This document shows, piece by piece, positions 23,608 through 35,226 of a DNA stretch of 64,000 bases. The stretch is from Apiospora phragmitis. Taxonomy: Eukaryota > Ascomycota > Sordariomycetes > Amphisphaeriales > Apiosporaceae. Location of the stretch: assembly GCA_038363925.1 (NCBI GenBank), contig JAQQWL010000011.1, forward strand, positions 4,216,001-4,280,000, written 5' to 3'. Numbering within the stretch: the stretch's first letter is position 1; each line of letters begins with the position of its first letter. Position numbers and translations under genes: made by a program. The notes beneath the pieces are model-generated. The model was not told the origin of the DNA. It saw only the letters and a list, made by a program, of their open reading frames with translations, and searched no databases.

Positions 23608-24722
23608 AACTGTGACCGCTGAACCTATTACGCTACTTCTTCGGACCTGGATTGAGCTTGTTGATATACCCTCTCTGGTTTCTTTACTTTCCCACCTCTT
23701 TTTTCTGTTCAAGAAAGCGTTGCTAGCTATATTGTTTTGTCCACACACACACACACACACACACACTAGGTATATAATCGCTCTTGGGGATACGGTAGCA
23801 TTGCCTGGGGTGTTCAAGGGAAAGGGGTACTGATTGATCATGCATTGGTTTTGCGCATTTGCGCAGAAAGAAAAGAGTATAGGACGAGGAAGATCTGGCT
23901 GGGCATGGTAGGAGAGGATAGGGGCGGGTGGTGCTATGGGGCCACACATGATCACATTCTTCAACCTCTCTTTTTTGTCTCTTGGTCCGTTGGTCACTGA
24001 TTGGTACTTTCCTTTTGTTTTCTATGTTGCTATAAGAACGTCCGTCGCCGTGGCTTGAGGCTAGAGGTTTTTTCCGTTGTACCATGTATATGACAGATGA
24101 AGCAAACGAGGCGAGGACTGACAGGTACATCCTGGCCTGGATGAGTGGTATTGTCTGTCTACACCAATAAAGAAAAGGTTACTGGCATAACATAGCACAG
24201 TCCTCTAGATAATATACACTAAATATTCGACATGTCCGAGTTGATCCATGATGATGCTGAAGGTTGACGCCGCTAATAACGACAAGTGGGCAGACGATGA
24301 TCCATTAGAAATCTCGAGAAGGCACATGCATGACATCTATATGGCTGGAGAAAGTGGCTTGTCATAGAGAGAAAAATTGATATTGTCTAATTGCTCTGAT
24401 GGGTGAAGACTATACTACCAAGTACAGCCGAAGAATAGTACGTCGTACACCGCGCCATTTGCCTGCAGTTTGAAGCACGTTTCGCAGCAGCACTACGCTT
24501 CGTTCCGATATTTATACCGTCCTCTAGAAATCCAATGTCAATGCAATGCAACCCGACAACTCCATTCCCCATTTGATAGACAATTTTGGCGTCTGGGGGT
24601 TCGAGTCCCTCGACTCGACCCCCCTCAGGCCTACCTCCGCTACTGCCAGAACATAATCAAGGACATCTCTGTACCAAGTGAAAAGTGAGCAAGCCGGCGT
24701 GGCCTCCTGGGACACATCACCT
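23608..24722. other. Convergent intergenic gap, actinin / VPS9 gene
   Basis: Both genes converge here, so the gap should hold two 3' untranslated regions. Apart from the CA tract, only short open frames are seen. A perfect B-box-like string at about 24598-24608 is discussed and rejected as a tRNA. Confidence 0.45.
23743..23766. repeat. (CA)n microsatellite, 3' of alpha-actinin
   Basis: An uninterrupted run of about 12 CA dinucleotides, about 140 bp past the stop codon, probably inside the 3' untranslated region. Confidence 0.9.
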
Positions 24723-27085
24723 CTAGTTCTCCTTGAACGCATCCATGTCTTTGAGGGCATTGGCTAATCGACGATAATCACGGAGCAACTCCAAGACCTC
24801 GCCCAGCTTCAAGTCGGCTGGATTCTGCAGCTCCATAAAGCGCTTGTTGGGTCCCTTGATTTGCGGTATATCCTTAGGGGGTAGCGACGGCGCTATGTCT
24901 GGGAACGCCTGATGATGTACAGTCAGTTAGGGCTGCTCTTGGTGTAAAAGCAAAAACGGAGGAAACCTTACCGATGCCAGATCACCGCCTTCCAAAGGTT
25001 TCCCTGGAGGAGCATCCTTTGTCGAAGCCGCTGGTGTAGGCGTCGTCCGTCCGAAGCCCCGCATCATGCTCATGCTCGCCAACCGGTTCATGGGATTGAA
25101 AGAGTTGGTGAGGTTCCGCATTTGATCCACAAGAGCTGGGTTGGAAGACGATGATGCTGTGGCCGCAGATCCAGGGGTACCGGCTTTTTCTCTTCTTCCG
25201 TCGCAAAGACGACCTTTTTGGAACTGCTCGCACTACGGGCGCTCCTCGTGCTATCTGCGCTGCGATCCCGATCCCAGGAACCTTTCGTCCTCCAACAAGA
25301 TGTAAAATCCTATCGTCGCGGCTTGTAGCCGCACTGCTGCTCTCGTCACGCCCCTGAGCAGGGACAGACCCATCAAGAGAGGCAATATCCTCAGGAGGTG
25401 GCGTGCCGATGAGTTTTCTTGCGTCGTCTAGTGTCCTCGGAACTACTAGTTCCTTGCCGCTCTCCGTGGTGTCACGAAGTCTTCCGATGAAAAAATTGTA
25501 ACTGTCGCCCAGACTATTGCTTATGTTCTTAAAACTCTGATCAGCCGTATCGAAGAATGAGTCCCTCGCATTGCCGATAGCTTGTGCTGGAGTCTGAATC
25601 AAATCACTAAGTCTACGACGCTGTGCTAAAGCCTTGGCTGTCGTTGGAGATGGCGGCGTCTTCGAGCCTTGTGCATCTGCAGTCGTTACTGAAGGTGTGC
25701 TTTGAGTTGGTTCTGAGATTCCGGGTGTATATGCCGGAGGGAAAGTCTCTGTGCGAGGACTTCCGGACATGCTACCCAGCTTAGCTGGCCCAGTGAGGGA
25801 CTCGTCAGCTCGGAGGCTGGCAAGGTCGACCGTATCCAGAAAGAGGATGGCGGCTTCAAGATTGGTGAGGCAATATGTTGATTCGCCATCCAGTTTCTCT
25901 CCCACCGGAACCGCTGGATGAACTTGAGATCGCTGGTGACATCGAGCTTCTCGGGAGGCATCGTGATCAATGTGTAAATGAGCAAGGGCATGATCTCGTC
26001 AGCTGAGGATGACAGTTGAAAGTGCGATAAAGTGTCAACGATGCTCTTCTGAGCAGCCTTTAGGTAGTTCAGCTTCCCTAGAGGATACCGTTTCTCATGC
26101 ATCGTGATCAAGTTCTTCCTAGCTTGCTCTAGATATCGACGGATCTCTTCTTGCTTCTCTAAAGCGGCGTCTGTGCCATCTTCCGAGTGTTCGTCGGTCT
26201 TGACCCCTAGCCCGAGTTCAGCAAGACCTATGCCTACTAAAGACAAAGCTGCGGTTTTTGATCTGAGCTTGTCGTCGGCTTCGGCATCATGGGTGGATCT
26301 GTGTCGATATATCCTATCGTATATGCCCTCACATAGTCGGCGTTCCACCCCTTCTTCCAACAATATCTTCTTTTGCTCTAAGGTGTTCCTGGCCTTCTTT
26401 CTGTTGGCCAATTCTTCGGTCGTGAGCATCTGCTGCTCCCCTTCGGCCGTAGAGGCAGGCTTTGGCTTGTCTTTACCAGTCAAAGAGGCCGCCTTCGCTC
26501 GCAGGATGCTGGCGGTAGATGCTCTCGATGGAGCAGCAGGTCGTGGAGACTCATATCGACTTTGCCTCGAGGCAAGGCTATCAATGTGCGTTTGAATGTG
26601 GTGGGAAGCAGTCGCATAGAAGTCTTGGAAACGACTAGATAAGTTGTCAACGTTCGGCGGCACCGGGTTGACTTTGGCAGAAAGGCCGTCGATGAAGCTG
26701 CAAGTTAGACCTGTTAGCGATTACATCCTACCCGGGGCACATGGGAAGCATACTTGTCGGTCAGACTAATGAGTTCTATAGGAATATCTTCAATGTCTAC
26801 TGAGGCCCTTGGTGGCTCCGTGGGCTCTGCGGCTTCGGCAGTCTCGAAAGCATCCCGAGTGTCCGGTCCGGCACGTTGTTTCTTAGGTGATGTCTGGATC
26901 ACCTTGATCTCCGGTGTAGTGCCATTTTGGAATGTACTAGCCCGCTGGGCGCGTGTCAAAGGATCTATGGTGGTTTCCTGAACCGCCGGACGCGGAAAGG
27001 ATCTCGAGGTACGAAGCGTGCCAGGTCGGGGCTCTGAGCTCTGAGTTGGCGTAGACGGCGCCATGAATATCGAGCTGAAGGACAT
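24723..27085 (-). CDS. VPS9-domain Rab5-type GEF (three frame breaks)
   Basis: Guanine-nucleotide exchange factor for endosomal Rab5/Vps21-type GTPases, judged from a VPS9 domain at about residues 250-405 (NLITMHEKRYPLGKLNYLKA, EIMPLLIYTLITMPPEKLD, ESTYCLTNLEAAILFLDTV). Exons: 26754-27085, 24972-26697 and 24723-24908, with phase-consistent junctions (DKY to DNFIDGLSAKVNP; GGDLAS to AFPDIAPSLPP). The N terminus is Ser/Thr/Pro-rich; the C-terminal 300 residues are basic and disordered with a short helical end (GEVLELLRDYRRLANALKDM). Three single bases appear missing from homopolymers (25894-25896, 25283-25285, 25185-25189). Adding one at each gives about 748 residues in one frame. Yeast has two such proteins (Vps9, Muk1); no CUE domain was seen, so it is not a plain Vps9. 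No symbol is assigned. Confidence 0.83.
25185..25896 (-). other. Three putative -1 indel sites in the VPS9 gene
   Basis: At 25894-25896 the frame changes between FIQRFRWE and KLDGESTY. At 25283-25285 it changes between LHLVGGR and KGSWDRDRSADS. At 25185-25189 it changes between FATEEEK and AGTPGSAATA. All are T runs on the plus strand (A runs in sense), each one base short. Confidence 0.7.
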
Positions 27086-28127
27086 GGTCGTTAGTTAGTC
27101 TTCAATGAAAGACGGTAGTATACGAGGAATCAAGAGTTCTCGAGACTGAAGCGCGGGCACGAGTGAAATAAAGGCGTTGAAGCAGCATGAAACTATTGCA
27201 GGGGTATGGTTTACCTGATGCTACCTGGACAAACGAGTGTGTTGGATGTCGTCGGGGCGGCCTTCTATATCATGCCATAGAAAGCTCGCCAAGCAGAGCG
27301 AGTAGGAGAAAAGACACGGCAATTCAATGGAGTACTACTTCGCAATGATCTGGGGTTAAAGCATTCTCGGAGAAGTTGGAGATGGGGATATGCTGTACGG
27401 AGTATGCAATAATGATATGATGAAAGGCCAGCTGCAACATCATATGCGACCGGTAGGCGGAAGCAGCTGAGCCTATCGATGAGTCGATAAGACCCAGCGC
27501 CAGCGCCCCCCGATCATGCGTCAGGCGTCAAGTCTCAGGGACCTGGATAGTGGAGTCTACTCGCTAAAGCTACTGTATTTCTTACGTACTCCCTCCTAGA
27601 GCTTTCAAGGTTGAATTCCACGCGACACCCAAGACGGGCCGTTGCTGATCTAGAGGCTCCTAATGAGCTCCACCTGCCCGTCTCGGACTAAAAATGCCTT
27701 AGGATGTAGGTACTTAAGTACTTAACCTTGTTACACTACACTTCCTTTTTACTGTATAGCGCCTGCCTACATGTAGTTGAGGTTAGGTTATATAAAATAC
27801 ATATCACTCACACCGGGATATACAAGACGAGACAAATATTTGATACCAGTAGGCGTGTTACGATATTTGCTCAGGAAAAGCATGTGTGTAAGCCGAGTAC
27901 TAAGTATGAAGTACTCGAGACTTTGATGGTTTGCAACTTCAGATGAAGATCTCCCGAAGAAGGTATGCGTGTCTGACGTTGGTGATCGTCAAACCTCCTG
28001 CAGGCACAGGTGCCAAGAATGACCGCGGTGCTTATATACATACATGCTCGCATGTATGTATTATTCGTGGCTCAATTGCATATTGAATGGTCCTCCTTGA
28101 CTCCCAAACAGTTGCTTGCTTACTTGC
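27086..28127. other. Intergenic, VPS9 gene promoter and carboxylesterase 3' side
   Basis: About 1 kb without recognisable gene. Near 27706-27724 there is a palindromic GTACTTAAGTAC-type element; no protein can be matched to it. Only short open frames are seen. Confidence 0.45.
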
Positions 28128-29750
28128 TTACGCAAGCCCCTCTGCTTCGCACTCGGACTCGATGGTATCTAATGAGCGGTATCCTACCGCCGTGTTATTG
28201 TCGGCATACGCCCGTACAACACCGCGGGCACCAGCATACGCCGCCCAGCCCAATTCGTTCAGGCCGTTGACAGGATCCTTCGCGAAGGCAACATAAGCGT
28301 CTTGAATAGCGTGGCTGGTTTCGTACTCCAGCACCGTGGAGTTTCCGCGGAAGTCCGCATGCGTTCCGAATGCGAGTGGCAGGTCACTGCCGTGCCACGC
28401 GCCCATCCACGGTCGAGGTGAGATGTTGGAGAAATTGCCGTTGTAAAACGCCCGGTGAGTCACGCGGCCAGCTGCCAACCTCTCCCTTCGCAACTCGTTA
28501 GTTTCTTCGTACTTGGTCATTCGAGGTAGGAAGTGCTTACTTGGTAGTCTTGAACGTTGGGCACCAGAAGAACGTCTTCGAAAGACCTTCGGCTATAACG
28601 GGGTCTGGACCATCGACAGAGTAAGGGGCAATGAAGAGACCCTCCTGGTTGTTGTGGCTAATGAGAGCAGGCTTCGGGGCGTCGTTAGCAAACAGTATCG
28701 TTGAAAAGGGCCACTATGATTATAAGCTTACCAGAGTAGACAGCGCACCACGAGCTGCTCGTTCCGTGTAGTTTGAAAAGACAAGTCTCTCGTCCACCAT
28801 CGGAGCAAAGGTGATGGAGGGACTGTCACCAGAATCCTCATAAGTGGCCACGAAGTTCTCCAGCTTCTCCGCCGGCACCTTCTTCATGCAGGCCAACTCG
28901 GAAGCCGCGTCTGGCTGGTTTCCACAGCCCAAGCCCTCCGCTACGAAGGAGAAGTTCGAATAGATCACGTCATTGCTCATGAGCTGGTTCAGATGAGCAG
29001 TGCCAGAGTTCATGATGAGTCCTCCTACGATGGGGTCATCGGCAAAAGCGAAATTGTAATAGTCGACGGCGACGGAGCCCGCCGATTGACCCCAGATGAC
29101 CATGCGATCGGGATTTCCGCCGAAACTCTTGATATTGTCCCTGACCCATTCGACAGCGAGTCTCTGGTCCATCAACCCCAAGTTTTGCTCGGTCACACCA
29201 GCGGCATCGGGGAAGCCAAACAGGTTGATGCGGTAGTTGAAAGATACCACGATGTGCTCCTGGGTTCTCTCGATCCACTTGGTGGGAATCTGGTAGGGGA
29301 CATCGGTTCCTCCTGTCGCGAAGCCTCCGCCATAGAACCAGATGATCACGGGCAGATCAGACGTCTGGCTAACGGCATTGGTGGGCACCCAGACGCTGGT
29401 GGTCAGGCAATCCTCGCTCATGCCTGCTTTCCCAATCATAAACTCGGGCACATCAGTGCGCATCATGGCTGGGTGCACCGAGATGTATTGCCAGCACGAA
29501 GGAGGCAGCGCGGTCGCGTTGATGACGGAGTAGCCCCTGGTCTTGGGCTCGTATGGCTGCGGCGGCTCCCAGCGGAGCTCACCAACTGGAGGCTTCGCAT
29601 ACGGATTCCCAAGAACTCTGCCACCGCGGGGGCGATAGGGGATGTACGGCCCTGTACAGCCATGCCATTGCCAAGCTGGACAGTGAGACCTGCTTGTACC
29701 CCGTGAAGGAGGCATGCTATACCGAACGAGATGGTTTTAGTAGACACCAT
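28128..29750 (-). CDS. Secreted type-B carboxylesterase/lipase (one frame break)
   Basis: Alpha/beta-hydrolase of the carboxylesterase type B family. The start at 29750 gives a signal peptide (hydrophobic run ISFGIACLLHGVQA). Family features seen are FLGIPYAKPPVGELRW after frame repair, WFYGGGFATGG (oxyanion hole), GQSAGS with the nucleophilic serine near residue 224, and GTHADF with the likely catalytic histidine in the last exon. Several NXS/T sites suit a secreted protein. Exons: 28732-29750, 28541-28671 and 28128-28485 (introns of 60 and 55 nt). One C appears missing at 29603-29604 (GG on the plus strand), which splits LGI from PYAKPP. The repaired length is 502 residues. The substrate is unknown; the class includes lipases, tannase-like and mycotoxin-ester hydrolases. 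It is divergent from atg15, 1.6 kb apart. Confidence 0.9.
29603..29604 (-). other. Putative -1 indel site in the carboxylesterase
   Basis: A sense CC where CCC is needed to continue from AEFLGI into PYAKPPVGELRW, the conserved N-terminal signature of the family. Confidence 0.78.
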
Positions 29751-31328
29751 ATTGTCGACACCGGTTCAGTTGAAGAGGGGAGAGGTAAAGAACCTAGACT
29801 CCTTGCTCGGTTGGTTACCGTTCACCGAGCTTTATACTCCCTCATATACCGTAATCCAAGGCCTGGTCAAGTATTGTGAATATGCCCGAGCGGAAATCAC
29901 CCCTATCCACAGCCCGGGGTTCTGACTCGCATTGGTCTAAACCTCCGTGGCCCTACAAAAGCGTCTTCGTCCATCTTCCTGTTGAGGGCACTTGGTATGA
30001 AGTGTATGGCTTCGAATACGAACGGCCTGGTTTCTTCTTTTCTCCATACCATACGAGTTTTGCAGCGAAGCGAAGCCAAAAATTTACTGCCGAGTTGATG
30101 TTGACTGGCCTATACAAGTACGAGGGCATGGCATATCAAGGATGTGTTGCCGACGCCCCGCACCCAGATCCATACAGCCAGACCGCAAATGGGCATGCTC
30201 CGTCTCCGCCTCGGATGTGACCTTGCAGTGAAAAACAAAGAGACGGAGGAGCATGGATTCCAACAAGAACGTTGAGGGTTGCTCTGCCGAACCAGTTTGC
30301 CAGATGCCGAGTGGATGTCCACAGATAAAGATGCGGTGCTTTTCTCCCAACTAGCAATGTGATATGGATAGTATTCACCCTGCCACACATACTTATGGCT
30401 TGCGCAGCCCCTATCCTACCATACCTAGGCAACATAAGCAGAGAGACTGTAACCTATTAAACTTGGGTAGGATGCCTCCTTTCTTCTGGCAGTTCTCTGA
30501 TTTGGGCACACAGTCTCGACTTTTTCGGACCCAAAATGGTATGAGTATTGCAGGTTGGTTTTTGGTTGTGGCATGATACGATTTCTGCCTCACTTCAAGA
30601 CAGGGAGGGACCTAGGGCATGAAGGGTATGAGTTCTTGCGATGCTTCAAGTAGTAGCAACAACAGAAGCATGAGGGAACTTCAACAACCAAGGTCTTGAG
30701 AACAGGTCTTTTTTGATAGAACTAAATCGGAGTTAGTGGTTGGTTGGAGGTAGTACAAAAGAAGCATTTGGGATTACCTAAAGTTTGGGGCGGACGGGGT
30801 AAGGCGCGGGGTCCATGGGCCGCGGCATCGTGGCAGCGTGGCTCCCAGGCAGTAGCAGGCACGCTGTGCTGCAAGGGTACTAAGGTTCTGGTGGCGGGAC
30901 CGGGGGCCTTCCAGCCAACGAATGCCTGCACTACTGTACCTAAAAAAGGCTACGGCTGGTCATGTCGTAGTCATGGGATAACGGATGTAGCAGTCAAGTG
31001 TTAGCCAGCGCAGTGCATGGGCTCCACTGAATTGCTATCGCGTGCCACTGAGGTCCTGGAGGAATGATCTACTTCCTGTACCTATTGATCTACAAACATG
31101 TGCATAAGCAGTCTTATTGATACATATCCATTTGAACTCATCATCGATCTATCTATCTAACCTTTACTCTAGACTAGCTTCAATTTACCTATTGCAAAGC
31201 TTTCACTCTCCCTTCTTCTTTTCATTCAGCACTCGCCCGACTCACGTACTTCGCTTTGTGTTACTTGATGACTTCATAAACAACTTCTAATCGATACGAT
31301 ACGATACGACACAGCTGCACCAACAAGA
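29751..31328. promoter_or_regulatory. Divergent upstream region of the carboxylesterase and atg15
   Basis: About 1.6 kb between divergent genes. A 114-codon open frame at 29876-30220 has no recognised similarity and is not called. The last about 130 bp before atg15 are C+T rich, and a GATAC repeat occurs at 31292-31309, as in a 5' leader. Confidence 0.45.
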
Positions 31329-33154
31329 ATGGCCTCGCGACACCAGCGACCTTCGACGTGCGCCTCTGCCGGCAGGGTCACAGCACAGCTGCTCCTATCA
31401 TTTCTAGCTTTCTCTTCATCGCCCGCCGCTGCCTCGAGATTTGATGACCAGGCTCAAATCGCCCTCTCGAACTCGCCAATCTTATCTCCCTTGATCCCAG
31501 AGCCGCCGCAACCGGCCGACCATACATTCACACTACGTCACATCTACCATCATGGGACCTATCGACATCCCGGCCTCCATCGACGACGAGACATTCCGGA
31601 TACCGATGCCGAGGTGTGGCTTGCCGCCGAGGACGAGCATGCTGCCGAACAGATTATGTCGCTCAAGGCCAAAAGCAAGCCACGGAAGATTGAGCGTTTG
31701 ATAGATCGGAGACCCCAAGTGGTCGACCCCATCGTCGCCGAGTCGCGCCAACGCGGCTATGTCCTAGCCAGTTCACCATCTGCATGGACTATAGACAACG
31801 TACCCGGCCCTGATGTCACCGACAAGGAGACGGTCATCAGCATGGCCCTGGTAGCGGCAAACGCCTACGTCGAGAAGCCCGGTCTGCCTGATTGGGACGA
31901 AGTCGGGGACCCTTTCAACAGGAGTGCCGATTTCGGCTGGGAGACGGACGGTCTACGCGGTCACATTTGGGCGGATGAGTCGAATTCCACTGTCATCATC
32001 GGATTAAAGGGCACGTCGCCTGCGGTGTTTGATGGCGAAGGAACAACTACGAATGACAAGATCAACGATAATCTGTTCTTCAGCTGCTGCTGTGCACAGC
32101 AAGGACAGTGGTCATGGCACCAAGTCTGCGACTGTGCCACGGGCACATATAGTTGCAACAACACATGCGTCAAAAAGGCTCTTCACGAAGAGAGTCGCTA
32201 CTATCAGGCTGCAAGGGAGCTATACTCCAACGTCACCGAGATGTACGATAATTCCAACATATGGGTTGTTGGCCATTCTCTTGGCGGAGCGGTTAGTTCA
32301 TTGCTTGGCCTGACCTATGGCTTACCCGTGGTCACCTTCGAAGCTGTTCCGGAAGCTCTTGCGGCCACCAGGCTTGGACTGCCAGCTCCTCCGCATGCAG
32401 ATGCCCGATATCCCAAACCCGCGAATACACAGGAGCTGCACACTTTGGGCATACAGCTGATCCTATTTACGTCGGTACCTGCAATGGTGCTACTGCTTCG
32501 TGTTCTTTTGCTGGATATGCCCTGGAAACATCATGCCACACAGGCTTGGAGTGCGTGTATGATACAGTGGCAGATAAGGGTTGGAGAGTAGGTATCGGTA
32601 CTCACAAGATCCGCAACGTTATCAACGATGTGCTTCGAAAGTATGACGAGGTACCGGAGTGCAAGTCGACCCCTGAATGCCGAGATTGTGCGAACTGGAA
32701 GATGTACGAGAGCAATAGCACTACTGGAACAACCACTTCTACTACCTCGACCACTTCTAAAACGCGCACTCGAACCGCGACTTGCAAGACGCCAGGCTGG
32801 TGGGGTTGTCTCGACGAGACAACCACCACTGGTACAGCCACGTCGACCTCGACCTCGAGTACGTCGACGTGCAAGACTCCAGGATGTAAGTCTGCCGCTC
32901 CAGAGCCTGTCTCTTTGTTATGTGACTAACGGTGGGGGAAAAAAGGGTTCGGTTGTAAAGATGAGACAACCACGAGCAGTACTCACTTGCCAACAGTCAC
33001 CACAACTAGCAGCACTACTACCACTTGCGAGACACCAGGCTGGTTTGGATGCAACGACAAAAAGACTGAAGCAACAGACGCGCATCTTATCACTGCGCCG
33101 CCTGTGATGCCGACCCCCACGGACAACAGACAGGACGTGTACGACGAGATATAG
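31329..33154 (+). CDS. atg15: Autophagy lipase Atg15 (one frame break)
   Basis: Vacuolar phospholipase that breaks down autophagic bodies and multivesicular-body vesicles. It has an N-terminal membrane anchor (about residues 18-37, rich in Leu/Ala/Phe), a lipase class 3 domain with the GHSLGG nucleophile motif near residue 317 and the Cys-rich insert ([12 protein letters not shown]). The tail is Ser/Thr-rich, with three Cys modules of the form C-K/E-TPGW-W/F-GC. Two exons: 31329-32885 and 32946-33154; the intron splits the Trp codon of the second module. The frame breaks at a TTT run (32444-32446), where one T is needed to continue into [13 protein letters not shown], the family segment with the catalytic Asp. 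Reconstructed length is about 588 residues. Delivery through the MVB pathway is known for yeast Atg15 and inferred here. Confidence 0.93.
32444..32446 (+). other. Putative -1 indel site in atg15 (T3)
   Basis: Adding one T joins NTQELHT to [17 protein letters not shown], the conserved lipase segment; without it the frame runs to a stop at 32591. Confidence 0.8.
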
Positions 33155-33612
33155 CTATTTTATTCTGTTTTAGACTGTGCGCATACTTAGTTTTTGATTA
33201 CGAGGGAGGGATCGATAAAATATATATGATATTAGTCACTTTTCGGGGCTCATTGACGTGAACTACGCATTATGAACATATGTCGCAACCATATATGCAC
33301 TGTACATATAGGTATCTGTTAACCTAGGTAAGTACTACTATGTGGGTGGGAGGTCGGTACAGACACTGACTGATGCCAAGCCATGATGACATGGGCCCCC
33401 ACTCTTTGAGACTCGGAGATGAGTGCCCCAAAGTCATATGGAAGCGGCTCATCTCGGACTCGGGCAAGATATTACAAACATACCTACTAAACCGACTTGA
33501 CAGCGCAATGTGATTGATCCAAAACTGTTGTGGCTGAACCTTTCTAACCGGGCCTTCATCATACTGCAATAAATACGAGGGAAAGTCTCGGAACGACAAC
33601 GGTTACGCAGCC
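33155..33612. other. Gap atg15 / dephospho-CoA kinase
   Basis: About 460 bp with the atg15 3' untranslated region and the short promoter of the next gene. It contains one AACCTAGGTA element at 33321-33330. No gene is seen. Confidence 0.5.
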
Positions 33613-34436
33613 ATGTTATTCATAGGCCTAACCGGCTCCATTGCGACCGGCAAGTCCACCGTGTCGTCCATACTCTCCTCGGCCCCATACTCCCTGCCCA
33701 TCATCGACGCAGACGTGTTGGCGCGCAAGGTCGTCGAGCCCGGCACCAGCGGCTACAATGCCATCGTGAAGCACTTTGGCCCCACCACGCCGGACCTGCT
33801 CGAGGCCCCCTCGGAGTCCATGCCGGAGCACGGCGTCGACGGCCAGGGCCGGCCGCTGAACCGCCCCGCGCTGGGCCGGCGCGTCTTCGGCAATGGCGAG
33901 GAGCGAAAGCGGGACCGCGGCGTCCTGAATGGCATCGTGCACCCGGCCGTGCGGCGCGAGATGTACAAGGCCATGCTGGGCTGCTACCTGCGGGGCCACT
34001 GGGCAGTCGTGCTCGACATCCCGCTGCTGTTCGAGAGCGCCCTCGACCGCCTCTGCGGCGTCGTCGTCGTCGTCGCCGTCCGCGACCCCGAGGTTCAGAT
34101 GCGCCGCCTCACCGACCGCGACGGCCACCTCACGCCCGACGACGCCCGGAACCGCGTCGCCAGCCAGATGGACGTGCGGCTCAAGGCCCGCCGCTGCGAG
34201 GCGCGCGGCGGCGACAGGGGGGTCGTGGTCTGGAACGACGGCTCCCGCGACGAGCTCAAGGCCAACATAGACGCCGCCATGGCGCAGATCCAGCGCCGGA
34301 GCCCCGGCTGGTGGAATATGCTGCTGCTGCTGTGTCCGCCCTGGCGGTCGCGGCGGGGGCGTGTAATTTCTGGCGGAATGTACAGATCAACAGGGCTTGG
34401 GCGGAACAGGAGCTACAGGAGAAGGCAAAACTGTAG
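33613..34436 (+). CDS. cab5: Dephospho-CoA kinase (one frame break near C terminus)
   Basis: Catalyses the last step of coenzyme A synthesis, phosphorylating the ribose 3' hydroxyl of dephospho-CoA. The P-loop GSIATGKST lies at residues 8-16, followed by the family motifs PIIDADVLARKVVEPG, HPAVRREMY, VLDIPLLFE and a lid segment rich in Arg (RLTDRDGHLTPDDARNR). The GC content is higher here than in adjacent genes. A CCC run at 34339-34341 appears one base short. Adding a base continues the frame as LAVAAGACNFWRNVQIN and ends at TAG 34436, giving 274 residues with a C-terminal hydrophobic stretch that suits a membrane-anchored fungal form. Without it, the frame runs on to 34527 as Arg-rich nonsense. 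Confidence 0.92.
34339..34341 (+). other. Putative -1 indel site in cab5 (C3)
   Basis: One C more gives a hydrophobic segment typical of the C-terminal part of fungal Cab5 instead of an Arg-rich read-through tail. Confidence 0.7.
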
Positions 34437-35226
34437 TAGGAGATACCATAATACAATGTCAGTGGACTGGCTGGCCTTAATGACAGGCAGGCCACGTTGT
34501 TTACCTCGAGCAACTCCTCAGGCATGATTCCCCAGTATCCAGCACAGCAGCAAGCGGTGGTCGATTGTGAGCCAACTGTGTATCCCAGGCTGCTTCGATT
34601 ATTCCATGTCAACTGTACGTGAGGGAAGTGTGACATCCATGGAACTACCTGAATTGAATATATCAATTTGACTTGATTGTTCTGCTTCGTCTCGGCTTAC
34701 CCATGAGACATAGATAAAAGCACCACTCCTTCGCCTTTGCCTGTTTATTACAACCCATTCTCCCAACCTACTTCGAGTACCCGCATCATCACCACTCTGG
34801 GTGGCGGAAGTCAACAAACCCACTCTCTTCTTTCCACAATCTACCAACACAAACACACAGGTGGTAGACTATTTTCTACTTCGGCGCCTACGATTCTTGG
34901 AGTTTTCTTTTGGATTCCTTCATCTGCAGAAGTGGAAGCCACAACCTTGTGGCACACCGTCCCCAACAGCTCACCTTCTCGTTGCTGTGGTAAGTCGAAC
35001 AGGTCTTCTCATCAAGAGATCCTCTGTCTTGAATGGGAACCCGATCTTCATCTATTTTCGTTTAACCTACCCTACCCATTTTGGAGTTCTCTTTCACGAA
35101 CAACCGTTTTTGGCACTTGATCAAGTATCTGGAGATCCCGCACTCCCAGATAGTTCATCCTCATTGCCGATATCTCGACTACACTGTACCAATCCAATCA
35201 CAGGCACCTTGTCCCCACTTGTCGCC
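34437..35226. promoter_or_regulatory. Leader and promoter of the Trp-Gly protein
   Basis: The open frame of the next gene continues upstream to 34801, but that part lacks the composition of the protein, contains possible splice sites (gtaagt near 34991) and is best read as 5' leader. No other gene is seen. Confidence 0.5.

Noticed and set aside
24590..24625. A T-arm-like string with a perfect B box (GGTTCGAGTCC) at about 24598-24608
   Set aside because: A T arm can be drawn, but no acceptor partner, D arm or 7-nt anticodon loop is found upstream. A lone B box occurs by chance.
29876..30220. A 114-codon open frame between the carboxylesterase and atg15
   Set aside because: No recognised motif, no splice partner and other overlapping frames nearby; there is not enough evidence for a gene.
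34801..35226. Upstream extension of the Trp-Gly protein to a Met at 34801
   Set aside because: The added 142 residues are hydrophobic and mixed, unlike the protein. The stretch looks like 5' leader with a possible intron.
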